A DNA stretch of 64,000 nt from Kiritimatiellia bacterium (GTDB taxonomy: Bacteria > Verrucomicrobiota > Kiritimatiellia > RFP12 > UBA1067). Of this stretch, positions 54,907 through 63,481 are shown one piece after another; positions within the stretch are counted from its first letter, which is position 1, and each line of letters opens with the position of its first letter. The position numbers and the translations under genes were made by a program. The notes below the pieces were generated by a model that was not told where the DNA came from, made no database searches, and was given only the letters and a program-made list of their open reading frames with translations. The stretch lies in contig JAQIBS010000080.1 of assembly GCA_027858965.1 (NCBI GenBank), forward strand, positions 1 to 64,000, written 5' to 3'.

Positions 54907-55296
54907 ATGTTATCTGAATTCGTAAAAAGCGCGGACTGGAAAAACGAAAAACATATGCCGGTGATAGAGTGTGAAGATCAGGTTAAAGCCGGAGAGTGCC
55001 TCCCGATCAAAATCAGTGTGGGAAAAGAAATTCAACACCCCAATACAACCGGCCATCACATTGCATGGATTGCCCTGCATTATGTCCCGGAAGGCTCAAA
55101 GTCATCTATTGAAATTGCACGTTGTGAGTTCAGCTCTCACGCTGCCTCAGCCGAAGGTCCTGACACAGGCCCGGCCAAAACCTGCAGTACGGTCTCAATA
55201 TGCGCAAGCCTGGCTAAATCAGGTACGCTATACGCCACATCCTACTGCAACATTCACGGTCTCTGGGCCAGTGAAAAGGTTGTTACGGTAGCGTAG
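54907..55296 (+). CDS. Superoxide reductase (neelaredoxin-type)
   Basis: 129 residues. Class II superoxide reductase without an N-terminal desulforedoxin domain. The iron ligands of the family are visible: His16 in NEKHMPVIE with the preceding Glu14-Lys15 pair, His44 and His50 in QHPNTTGHHIAWI, and Cys114/His117 in SYCNIHGLW. It reduces superoxide to peroxide in anaerobes and microaerophiles. The RBS AAAGGAG is very good. It lies between two HzsA-related c-type haem proteins; whether this is functional or chance is unclear. Confidence 0.93.
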   Translation: MLSEFVKSADWKNEKHMPVIECEDQVKAGECLPIKISVGKEIQHPNTTGHHIAWIALHYVPEGSKSSIEIARCEFSSHAASAEGPDTGPAKTCSTVSICASLAKSGTLYATSYCNIHGLWASEKVVTVA

Positions 55297-55308
55297 TTAC
55301 CTTTTGCA

Positions 55309-55337
55309 ATCAGCCGGATCAGACTGATCCGGCTGAT
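55309..55337. terminator. GC-rich hairpin after the superoxide reductase gene
   Basis: ATCAGCCGGATCA (55309-55321), a GAC loop and TGATCCGGCTGAT (55325-55337) give a perfect 13-pair stem. There is no T-run afterwards, so it may attenuate transcription, protect RNA or act as a Rho-independent pause instead of a classical terminator. Confidence 0.5.
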
Positions 55338-55367
55338 CTTCACGATTCAACTGAGTTAATAACAATC

Positions 55368-58300
55368 ATGGCCAAAAAAGCTTTAGCCATCTCCTTATTT
55401 TTCTGCGCAACACTCTGTTTCTGCGCAGAGCTCTCTTCTGTCAAGCGCCGATTAGAGCTGATAAACCCAACGGCTGTTGAACTTGCCCTCACTGAGATGC
55501 ACAGACAGTGGCCCGAGAGCTGCCCCGATCCTGACACTTTCCCCTGGCTGAAAACAATCAGCACTGAGCGCGACTCAATACTGAAACGACTCTCTGCCCA
55601 TGACAGCTCAGCCTCAGCTAAGGGTCAAGAACTAATAAAAAAAGTCCGCAATGCCCTCACCTCCCTACCTCTGCTGCCATCCTGCGATATGATAGCCATT
55701 GAACGCAGTGCCAATAACCTCGCTATGCCCGTCAACTGGGGTAATCTGAGAGAGACAAGCCGCAAAGCTTTGACCAACCGCATTATCCGTATCAAAAATC
55801 TCAAGAACTCTCCGCAAATAAGCTCATTCTGGGAACCGCAATCCAAAGAGGATTATGCCGGACACCTGAGACTGCACTGGGATGGAGAGCGTCTCATGTT
55901 CACATCTAATGATGACCAGGGGCTCTACCGGGTTTATGAATTATCGGCAACAGACCCATCGCAAAAACCGATTTTAATGCCACAGATTGAAGAGAGTGAT
56001 GTCGATAATTACTCCGGATGCTGGCTGGCGGATGATGATTACCTTTTTCTTTCTACTGCCACAATGATCGGAGTTCCCTGTGTACGCGGATCATCAAAGA
56101 TTGCCAACATCTATAAGCACAGTAACGGCAAACAGGCTATACGCAGACTGACCTTTGAGCAGGAGCACAACTGGTGTCCCACCATGCTGGAGGATGGCAG
56201 TGTGATGTATCTACGCTGGGAGTACAGCGATATTCCCCACTTTGTAGCCCGTATTCTCTTTACAATGAATCCAGATGGCACAACACAACGTGAGCTATAC
56301 GGCAGCGGTTCGTACTGGCCTAACTCGATGTTTCATGCCCGACCGATTCCCGGTCAACCCCATCAGTTTGCAGCCATCGTCTCCGGTCATCACGACACAT
56401 GTCGTGAAGGGGAACTGATTCTCTTTGATCCCTCACTAGGGCGTCATGAAGCCGATGGTGTTATTCAGCGCATTCCGGGACGAGGCAAAAAAGTAGAACC
56501 TGAAATACTCGACAGGCTGGTCAGTGATTCCTGGCCGAAATTTCTCTTTCCCTGGCCGCTGGATAAAAACTTTTTCCTTGTATCCTGCAAACCGGATAAA
56601 GATGCCAACTGGGGAATATACCTGGTCGACACATTTGACAACTTGACCCTGCTGCATGAGGTTCCCGGTAAAGCTCTGCTTGAAATAACCCCGCTGGAAA
56701 AGCAGAAACGCCCACCGGTACGTCCCTCACTTGTAGAAGAGGGGCAACCGGCAAGAGTTAAAATCATCGATATTTATCAGGGACCGGGGCTTGCCGGTGT
56801 TCCACGCGGTAGTGTAAAAAGACTCAGAGTGTTCACATACGCATTCTCCTATCGAGGCATGGGCGGTCAGGTAGACCGTGTCGGTCTGGATGGTCCGTGG
56901 GATGTTAAACGCATCATAGGAACAGTCCCCGTCTCCCCGGATGGTTCCGCCTTCTTTGAGGTTCCAGCCAACACCCCTGTTGCATTCCAACCCCTGGATG
57001 AAAAAGGTCGTGCTCTGCAACTGATGCGCAGCTGGACCACAGTTATGCCGGGTGAACTGCAATCATGCACCGGCTGCCACGAACCCCAGAACATGGGGTC
57101 AGGACCGCGACTGCAAATGAGTGCCATTATGAAAGAGCCTGCCCGAATCAAACCCTGGTACGGACCAACGCGCGGATTTTCATTCAATCGTGAAGTGCAG
57201 CCTGTACTGGATCAGGCCTGTATAAAATGCCATAACGGCACAGATGCGCAACGCCCTGACTTTACGCAGCGCCCTGATACCCCAGCTGGGTCAGCAGCAA
57301 AATACTATAATAATGAAGCTCATTTTCCACCCGCCTATCTAGCCCTGCAAGCTTATGTGCGCAGCCCTACCATGGAAAGTGATATGCACCTGCTTGAACC
57401 CTGCGAATATCACGCCTCCACTACCGAACTGGCGCAAATGCTCGAAAATGGCCATCATGGAGTCACGCTGAGCGAGGAACAGTGGAGCCGCATAAACACA
57501 TGGATTGATCTCAACACCCCGGCGCACGGCACCTGGACCGAGATAGCCGGTACAAATCGGGTTGCCGCTATTGCCTCCAGAAGAGCGGAGCTGATAAAGC
57601 GTTACGCCGGTGTAGATGAAGACCTGGAGGACAAAGAGTTCCGAAGCAAGTTCACCGCTGCTCAGATTGCAATATCCACAAACGTATATAGGCCTCCTTC
57701 AGAGAGCTACAGTAAGGTTAACTGTACGCTGAAACCTTTTACACCGGAAACCAGAAAAATCCGGCTGGGTAATAATATAGAAATGCATTTTGTCAAAATA
57801 CCATCCGGCACACTGCAGCTGAGCGAGGACAAAGAAATCCACTTTTCTAAAGTTCTATGGGCTGGTATTCATGAAGTCAGCAATCAGGAGTTTGCTCGGT
57901 TTGATCCCGCACATGACAGTCGGATTGAAGCCGGTGATTTTCTGCAATTCAGCGTGGCGGAGCGCGGTTTTCCCTGTAACACACCCACACAACCTGTCTG
58001 CCGGGTATCGGCACAGCAGGCCGCAGAATTCTGCAAATGGCTCTCTGAAAAGAGCGCTCTCAAATGCAGATTACCTGATGAAAATGAATGGCAATGGCTG
58101 GCCCGGGCCGGTTCAGATGAAGAGTACTTATGGGGCAGCAATTCAGCCAGCTTCAACCAGTATGCCAACTTGGCAGATAAAAGTTTCAACAGGGTACTAA
58201 AACTGGGATGGGGTTTACCTGTGGGAGCCATACCGAAGTGGCGACCTGCCAGATGTGATATCGATGATGGCTTTAGAGTGTCGTCCCCCACAGCCAGCTT

Positions 58301-58502
58301 CAAACCCAACAGATGGGGGCTATATGACACCACAGGGAATGTCTGGGAGTGGAGCGGCAGCAGCACTGCTGACGGGCGCACATACGCCTGCGGCGGCTCC
58401 TGGCATACCCGTCCATGCAAAGCCACATTTAACGCTACTCTAGCCTACCCCAGCTGGCAGAAGGTCTACGATGTCGGCTTCCGGGTTGTCATTGAAGAGT
58501 AG
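55368..58502 (+). CDS. HzsA-related c-type haem protein fused to an FGE-like domain
   Basis: 1044 residues, signal peptide about 1-20. After an extra N-terminal helical part come propeller blades (HLRLHWDGERLMFTSNDDQG, CWLADDDYLFLSTATMIGVP, WCPTMLEDGSVMYLRWEYSD) and the HzsA-type middle domain (GTVPVSPDGSAFFEVPANTP). Two haem motifs are visible, CTGCH (567-571) and CIKCH (618-622). The C-terminus (about 795-1044) is an FGE/SUMF1-like fold: AGIHEVSNQEFARF, PVCRVSAQQAAEFCKWLSEK, CRLPDENEWQWLARAGSDEE and GLYDTTGNVWEWSGS, ending YDVGFRVVIEE. FGE folds of this type often bind ligands rather than make formylglycine. It follows the superoxide reductase gene. The reaction is unknown; periplasmic oxidation of a carbohydrate or nitrogen compound is conceivable. 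Confidence 0.85.
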   Translation: MAKKALAISLFFCATLCFCAELSSVKRRLELINPTAVELALTEMHRQWPESCPDPDTFPWLKTISTERDSILKRLSAHDSSASAKGQELIKKVRNALTSLPLLPSCDMIAIERSANNLAMPVNWGNLRETSRKALTNRIIRIKNLKNSPQISSFWEPQSKEDYAGHLRLHWDGERLMFTSNDDQGLYRVYELSATDPSQKPILMPQIEESDVDNYSGCWLADDDYLFLSTATMIGVPCVRGSSKIANIYKHSNGKQAIRRLTFEQEHNWCPTMLEDGSVMYLRWEYSDIPHFVARILFTMNPDGTTQRELYGSGSYWPNSMFHARPIPGQPHQFAAIVSGHHDTCREGELILFDPSLGRHEADGVIQRIPGRGKKVEPEILDRLVSDSWPKFLFPWPLDKNFFLVSCKPDKDANWGIYLVDTFDNLTLLHEVPGKALLEITPLEKQKRPPVRPSLVEEGQPARVKIIDIYQGPGLAGVPRGSVKRLRVFTYAFSYRGMGGQVDRVGLDGPWDVKRIIGTVPVSPDGSAFFEVPANTPVAFQPLDEKGRALQLMRSWTTVMPGELQSCTGCHEPQNMGSGPRLQMSAIMKEPARIKPWYGPTRGFSFNREVQPVLDQACIKCHNGTDAQRPDFTQRPDTPAGSAAKYYNNEAHFPPAYLALQAYVRSPTMESDMHLLEPCEYHASTTELAQMLENGHHGVTLSEEQWSRINTWIDLNTPAHGTWTEIAGTNRVAAIASRRAELIKRYAGVDEDLEDKEFRSKFTAAQIAISTNVYRPPSESYSKVNCTLKPFTPETRKIRLGNNIEMHFVKIPSGTLQLSEDKEIHFSKVLWAGIHEVSNQEFARFDPAHDSRIEAGDFLQFSVAERGFPCNTPTQPVCRVSAQQAAEFCKWLSEKSALKCRLPDENEWQWLARAGSDEEYLWGSNSASFNQYANLADKSFNRVLKLGWGLPVGAIPKWRPARCDIDDGFRVSSPTASFKPNRWGLYDTTGNVWEWSGSSTADGRTYACGGSWHTRPCKATFNATLAYPSWQKVYDVGFRVVIEE

Positions 58503-58620
58503 GAATGATTCCCTAAAAAAAGTCAAAAGAGCGAAAAGGCTAACTTGAACGCTTCGCATTTACCTAAACCAGCGGAGCCGGAACCAAATAGGCAGTAAGT
58601 AACAGGAGAATATTTTCTGA

Positions 58621-58740
58621 CAGGATTACATGATTAACATGATTAAGATGTGAGGTATAATGAGGGCGGTGCCCTGGGCTAGTTTGACAAGCCCTTTCAG
58701 GGCAAACACAATAGGAAATGTTCAACGGAACGCAACCAAA
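58621..58740. repeat. ACAGGATTACATG-type repeat and right half of the GGGCAAACACAATAGG element
   Basis: 58620-58650 reads ACAGGATTACATGATTAACA followed by TGATTAAG, a text-like repeat related to 60068-60096. From 58667, GGTGCCCTGGGCTAGTTTGA, AAGCCCTTTCAGGGCAAACA and ATGTTCAACGGAACG are nearly identical to 54682-54732, so this is a half copy without the left terminus. No gene. Confidence 0.65.
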
Positions 58741-58840
58741 ACTGTACATTTTATATACTTCACCCATTTTCACTCATTATGCTATCATTTTGAGTAACTT
58801 TAATTAAAACTAAATTTAACACCATTTACAAGGAGTTATT

Positions 58841-60016
58841 ATGTATCCATTTGAATACTGCAACCCAACCAAGATCATTTTCGGCGAAGACACAGTAAAA
58901 ACAGCCGGGGAACATGTTTCCAGCTGCGGTTTAAAAAACATTCTGCTGGTCTACGGCAAAGCCAGTATAAAAAAGAACGGTGTCTATGATGTTGTAACAG
59001 CATCTCTGAAAGAAGCCGGTGTGGAATGGACTGAATGGTCCGGAGTTTCCCCCAATCCTTTGCGTTCCCATACTCAGGCTGGCATTGAGTTGGCCAAAGA
59101 GAAAGGAGTTGATGGAATTCTGGCTGTCGGCGGTGGCAGTGTGATCGATGAAGCCAAAGCGATTGCCCTCGGCGTTCCGGCAGAGTGTGACTTCTGGGAC
59201 TACTATGTCAACCGTGCCACAATCACACCGGAGAAAGCACTTCCTCTCTGCACAGTTCTAACCCTTCCCGCTACGGGTACTGAGATGAATGGAGGTACGG
59301 TTATCACTGATGATGAAAGTCGCGAAAAACGCGCTGTTATCTCTCCCGTACTCAACCCGAAAATCTCTATTCTTGACCCGAAAACCACAATTAGCGTGCC
59401 GCCAAACTATGTGGCCTACTCTGCATCAGATGCAATTTCACACACAATTGAAAGCTATCTCACACGGGCCGACGGATTTATGCCGGTACAGGATGGCTAT
59501 GCTGAAGGCGTTGTCAAAGCTATCATGCGTTCAACAGAACGAATTTTGGAAGACCCCTTTGACCTGGAGGCACGTGCATCAATGATGTGGGCTGCCACTC
59601 TGGCCTGGAATTTCCTCGGCTCCTCCGGCGTTGGAGCCTGGACAACCCCATCTCATACTCTGGAACATCCTATGAGTGGACTCTTTGATGTAGCTCACGG
59701 TGCTGGACTGGCCGTCACAGGACCGGCCTGGATGACATGGGAGAGCCGTCGACGCAGCTCGCGTATCGCCTCATTTGCCCGCAACATCATGGATGTCACA
59801 GAAAGTGATGACGCCAAGGCCTGTAAAGAGGGCATTGAACAGTTCAGGGCATGGCTCTCCAAGATTGGCAACCCCGTTAGTCTGCGTGAATGCAATATTC
59901 AGCGAGATCAGATTCCCGAGCTGGCACGTCACTCTGAAATACTGGCCAAAGCCTGGGGAACTGGAGATGAGTACACAGCGGATGTGATTGCTGAAATTCT
60001 GGAACTGGGTTATTAG
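58841..60016 (+). CDS. Iron-containing alcohol dehydrogenase (BdhA/YqhD-like)
   Basis: 391 residues. Group III metal alcohol dehydrogenase. The NAD(P) region has ILAVGGGSVIDEAKAIALG, then TLPATGTEMNGGTVITDD. Metal ligands are expected in YSASDAISHTIESYL and GAWTTPSHTLEHPMSGLFDVAHGAGLA (one Asp, three His). FDVAHGAGLAVTGPAWM is typical of the butanol/aldehyde reductase branch, usually NADPH-dependent. It reduces short aldehydes such as lactaldehyde or butyraldehyde. AAGGAG precedes the ATG. It has no operon partner; a fermentative role fits the superoxide-reductase lifestyle. Confidence 0.92.
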   Translation: MYPFEYCNPTKIIFGEDTVKTAGEHVSSCGLKNILLVYGKASIKKNGVYDVVTASLKEAGVEWTEWSGVSPNPLRSHTQAGIELAKEKGVDGILAVGGGSVIDEAKAIALGVPAECDFWDYYVNRATITPEKALPLCTVLTLPATGTEMNGGTVITDDESREKRAVISPVLNPKISILDPKTTISVPPNYVAYSASDAISHTIESYLTRADGFMPVQDGYAEGVVKAIMRSTERILEDPFDLEARASMMWAATLAWNFLGSSGVGAWTTPSHTLEHPMSGLFDVAHGAGLAVTGPAWMTWESRRRSSRIASFARNIMDVTESDDAKACKEGIEQFRAWLSKIGNPVSLRECNIQRDQIPELARHSEILAKAWGTGDEYTADVIAEILELGY

Positions 60017-60678
60017 TAGCTATAAAATCAACTCCTGTCATAAAAAACAAGAAATTGAAGCACCCATCTATCCTATATATCCTGTTTATCCATGTTGGGT
60101 TCTTGTGCGTAGAAGACGTGTGCAACTCGATGCCGATAGCGATAGCGAATAAGGAATATATACCTCGCAGAGATGCGGAGAGAGCAGAGATGGACCCTCA
60201 ATGGACAGTGTAATGAAAGTTTCTGTTTCATTTGGAGGGACGGTGGCCCACCGTCCGCGGTCCCAGGGCCTGGGACCCTCCACTTCTGTCACGAAAAAAA
60301 GAAATTAAGCTGGTAGCTGGTAGTCTGTAGCGGGTAGCAAAAATGCAGAGCAACCTACAAGCTACACGCCACACGCTTCAAGCTGGGTTGCGGGAATTGC
60401 CCGCTTTAGTGCTTATGCAGAGGCCAGATTTTACATCGATAATTTCCGCCTGGAGTTACTTAAGAATAGCATCCAGTAGGATGCAGGAGTTTAGGTGTTT
60501 AGACTGTTAGGTGTTTAGGTTTGAGCATCATCGAATGTTGTTGAAGAGACTAATCGCCTAAAAATTAATGAAGCAAAAAATTATTCTGCCATCAATTATT
60601 CTGCTAAAAAAAGGTCGAAGAGGGAGTTGAGGGAGGTACGCCGGCCCGCCTGTTCTGAGCTTGTCGAAGAGCCGTCAG
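60017..60678. other. Repeat-filled spacer of about 660 bases
   Basis: At least six text-like repeats follow one another with no gene: CCTATATATCCTGTTTATCC (about 60073); GATGCCGATAGCGATAGCG (60129); two adjoining hairpins, GGACGGTGG (60238-60246) with CCACCGTCC (60248-60256) and GGTCCCAGG (60259-60267) with CCTGGGACC (60269-60277); AGCTGGTAGCTGGTAG (about 60308); TTTAGGTGTTTAG (about 60491) repeated; TTAATGAAGCAAAAAATTAT (60566), also at 27603; and TTCTGAGCTTGTCGAAGAG (60653), which ends eight bases before the mutY stop. Confidence 0.7.
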
Positions 60679-61716
60679 TTATCCCAATTTCTCCGCAATT
60701 TTAACAGCTCCGGAGTGCATAGCAAACTCTTTCATCTGCGCAAGTATTACCTGTCGATGGATAAGATCCTCCTCAGGAAGAGAGTTAACATCGCATAAAT
60801 ACGCATGCAGCTTAACCCGGTGATTTGTGTAATAATGACGAACCAGACCAAGCTTAGTAATTCGGGAACAATCGTCACAGCGTTGCTCTTCCATTAAACG
60901 CTTAGCCGCCCCTAAACTGCTCTCTCCCTTTAATAATTCGCTACTGGGAAACTCCCACAGCCCGGAAAGCACCCCTTTTCCGCTCCGCTGCTGAATATAG
61001 TATTTATCCCCATGCCTGATCACAGCGGCCACCATCTCCACATCAATATAACTGACCTTCTTCGGTTCAGGGATCTCATCCTGAACACCTTTGTCATGCG
61101 CCCGGCAGAACTCCTTGACAGGACACTGCAGACACTGCGGCTGCCTAGAGCAAATCAATGCACCCAGTTCCATAAAGGCCTGATTAAACTCACTCATTTG
61201 ACCACGAGGAAGAGTCTTCTCAATCCAGGGCAGAATCTTAACATCAACTGAAGCATCCGCCTTGCCCTTAATAGCATGCAGGCGCATAACGATTCGGCGG
61301 ACATTGGCATCAATAATCGGCTCCCTCAGTCCATAAGCAATGCTCAATACAGCGCCGACGGTATAGGGACCGAAGCCAGGAAGTTTAATCAGCGCTTTTG
61401 GATCATCCGGCACATTTCCCTCAAAATCACGAACCATGATCTTTGCAGCCTTATGAATATTCCTTACACGTGAGTAATAACCAAGACCCTCCCAGGAGCT
61501 CATAAGCTCCTGTTCACCGGCTGCGGCCAGACTCTTCATGGTAGGATAACATTTGATCCATCTTTCAAAATATGGAATAACCGCCGTCACAGTTGTCTGC
61601 TGCAGCATAATCTCGGATATCCATATCTTATAGGGATCTCTTGTATGTCGCCATGGCAGGTCGCGCTTGTTGAGCTTGTACCATGCGAGAAGTTTTTCTG
61701 AAAATGTTTTAGGCAT
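60679..61716 (-). CDS. mutY: A/G-specific adenine glycosylase
   Basis: 345 residues. It removes adenine mispaired with 8-oxoguanine or guanine. The helix-hairpin-helix is KLPGFGPYTVGAVLSIAYG with the catalytic aspartate in PIIDANVRRI. MLQQTTVTAVIPYFERW is near the N-terminus, and a NUDIX-like C-domain follows (GVLSGLWEFPSSE). The Fe-S ligands lie in CSRQPQCLQCPVKEFC (Cys189, 195, 198, 204); the first gap is five residues, not the usual six. The 3' end touches a repeat that ends right before the stop codon. Confidence 0.95.
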   Translation of the reverse strand: MPKTFSEKLLAWYKLNKRDLPWRHTRDPYKIWISEIMLQQTTVTAVIPYFERWIKCYPTMKSLAAAGEQELMSSWEGLGYYSRVRNIHKAAKIMVRDFEGNVPDDPKALIKLPGFGPYTVGAVLSIAYGLREPIIDANVRRIVMRLHAIKGKADASVDVKILPWIEKTLPRGQMSEFNQAFMELGALICSRQPQCLQCPVKEFCRAHDKGVQDEIPEPKKVSYIDVEMVAAVIRHGDKYYIQQRSGKGVLSGLWEFPSSELLKGESSLGAAKRLMEEQRCDDCSRITKLGLVRHYYTNHRVKLHAYLCDVNSLPEEDLIHRQVILAQMKEFAMHSGAVKIAEKLG

Positions 61717-61858
61717 ATTTTTTTAATAGATGCTATATAAGTTTTAAAAGATAAATTATAGCTGAAACCATTATTGTTTCATAGAACCAAAGCTAATATT
61801 CGTATGTAACCTTCAGGTTGTTTTTCGTATTAATGCAAATATTATTTAAAATTTACAG

Positions 61859-61895
61859 TTGACACAAGCAGGGTGTTTCTATATAAAGAAACACC
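61859..61895 (+). promoter_or_regulatory. trpE promoter with overlapping operator-like palindrome
   Basis: TTGACA (61859-61864), 17 bases, then TATAAA (61882-61887) is a near-consensus promoter. A perfect nine-base inverted repeat, GGTGTTTCT (61872-61880) and AGAAACACC (61887-61895) with a six-base gap, sits across the spacer and -10. That position would suit a repressor site. The arms do not match the E. coli TrpR box. The start codon is 40 bases further on. Confidence 0.75.
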
Positions 61896-61934
61896 AGAAG
61901 AGAGATTTTCTTTTTAGAACCTGGAGATAACAAG

Positions 61935-63434
61935 ATGCTTTTAAAGAAATACCCAACTCGCGAAGAGTTTAATGAATTAATAAAAGAGGGATCGGTAATA
62001 CCGGTTGGAATGAAAATTCTAGCGGATAAAGAGACCCCTGTTTCCGTATTATCACGCTTTGCAGCGAGTTCTCCCAACCTGTTTTTGCTGGAGAGTGCAG
62101 AGGGTGGCGAAAACTGGGGTCGCTACAGTTTCCTGGGTATATCAGCCCACGCAACGATCACGGTATTCAGCCGGGATGTTGTTGTGAGACAAGGCATTGA
62201 AGAGAAGCGCATCCCTCACAACAATGATCCATTTGGCGTGCTTCGTTCCATTATTAAACCATACAACCTGGCTCAGATCCCGGGATTGCCGCCATTCTGC
62301 GGAGGTCTGGTAGGATATTTTTCATATGAAAGTATTCATTTCATAGAACCCAAAGTTCCCAATACCCTTCCTCCGGATGCGCCGCTGGCTGAATTCATTA
62401 TACCGGACACCCTGCTGGTTTTTGACAATATCGCCCATACACTTGATATAATAGCACTCTCATTTGCAGATACTAACGAAGCAGACAAGCGTTACGATAA
62501 TGCCACAGCCCGTGTCGAAGAAGTCTACAACACCATCCAGACCGTAAGTCCCAACAATGAGGTCAAAAACAAGACACCTTTGACAATGCCTCAACCATCA
62601 ATGGACCCGGAACACTATAAAGATATGGTCAGGAAGGTTAAGAAAAACATCTATGAGGGCGATGTCATTCAATGCGTACTCTCACAGACTTTTGTTGGTC
62701 CTGCCCCGGATGATCTGGTCAGTCTCTACCGTTCGCAACGATATATTAATCCCTCTCCCTATCTCTACTTTATTAAATCCAGTGGGTGCACACTAATTGG
62801 ATCATCGCCTGAGACAATGATCCGACTCAACAAGCGTTCGGCCTGCCTTCGCCCTATTGCAGGCACCCGCCACAGAGGTAAAACCGAACAGGAGGACCGT
62901 AAGCTGGCCGATGAGCTTCTGCAGGATGAAAAAGAGCGGGCAGAACATTTGATGCTGGTTGACCTCGGACGTAATGAGCTGGGACGTGTATCGATTCCCG
63001 GCAGTGTACAGGTCACAGATCTGATGATCGTTGAACGCTACTCTCATGTAATGCATCTGGTCTCCAATATCACATCCGATGTTGAAGATAAATATGATGC
63101 ATTTGATCTATTTAAATACTCCTTCCCGGCCGGCACCCTCAGTGGTGCGCCTAAGATTCGGGCCATGGAAATCATAGCTGAGATGGAAGATGAGCCACGT
63201 GGTCCCTATGGCGGTGCGGTTGGATATATCTCTTTTGATGGAAACATGGACTTTGCTATCTGTATTCGTACAGCCGTAGCACGTCACGGACGTCTGACAA
63301 TCCGTGCCGGAGCCGGAATTGTAGCCGACTCCGACCCCGATTTTGAATATCAGGAAACCATTAATAAAGCTGGTGGAATTGCCCGTTCAATCGAAATGCT
63401 CAAGGGTTTACAGGAAGTAAAAGAGAATACATAG
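61935..63434 (+). CDS. trpE: Anthranilate synthase component I
   Basis: 499 residues. Chorismate-binding enzyme that forms anthranilate with TrpG-supplied ammonia, the first committed step to tryptophan. The feedback-binding LLES motif is at residues 51-54 (NLFLLESAEGGENWGRYSFL). The catalytic domain has VIQCVLSQTFVG, NPSPYLYFIK, LRPIAGTRHRGKTEQED, MLVDLGRNELGRVSIPGSV, PAGTLSGAPKIRAMEII and RAGAGIVADSDPDFEYQET. It could alternatively be ADC synthase-like, but LLES and the trpG neighbour favour trpE. The AACCTGGAGATAACAAG leader gives a good RBS. Confidence 0.97.
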   Translation: MLLKKYPTREEFNELIKEGSVIPVGMKILADKETPVSVLSRFAASSPNLFLLESAEGGENWGRYSFLGISAHATITVFSRDVVVRQGIEEKRIPHNNDPFGVLRSIIKPYNLAQIPGLPPFCGGLVGYFSYESIHFIEPKVPNTLPPDAPLAEFIIPDTLLVFDNIAHTLDIIALSFADTNEADKRYDNATARVEEVYNTIQTVSPNNEVKNKTPLTMPQPSMDPEHYKDMVRKVKKNIYEGDVIQCVLSQTFVGPAPDDLVSLYRSQRYINPSPYLYFIKSSGCTLIGSSPETMIRLNKRSACLRPIAGTRHRGKTEQEDRKLADELLQDEKERAEHLMLVDLGRNELGRVSIPGSVQVTDLMIVERYSHVMHLVSNITSDVEDKYDAFDLFKYSFPAGTLSGAPKIRAMEIIAEMEDEPRGPYGGAVGYISFDGNMDFAICIRTAVARHGRLTIRAGAGIVADSDPDFEYQETINKAGGIARSIEMLKGLQEVKENT

Positions 63435-63481
63435 TAAGTAGAATATGGAATTTTTTGGCCGCAGAAAAAAGGAGATAAAAA

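Noticed and set aside
61872-61895. Intrinsic terminator or trp attenuator
   Set aside because: The palindrome overlaps the -10 box rather than lying in the transcribed leader, and no leader peptide with tryptophan codons was found.
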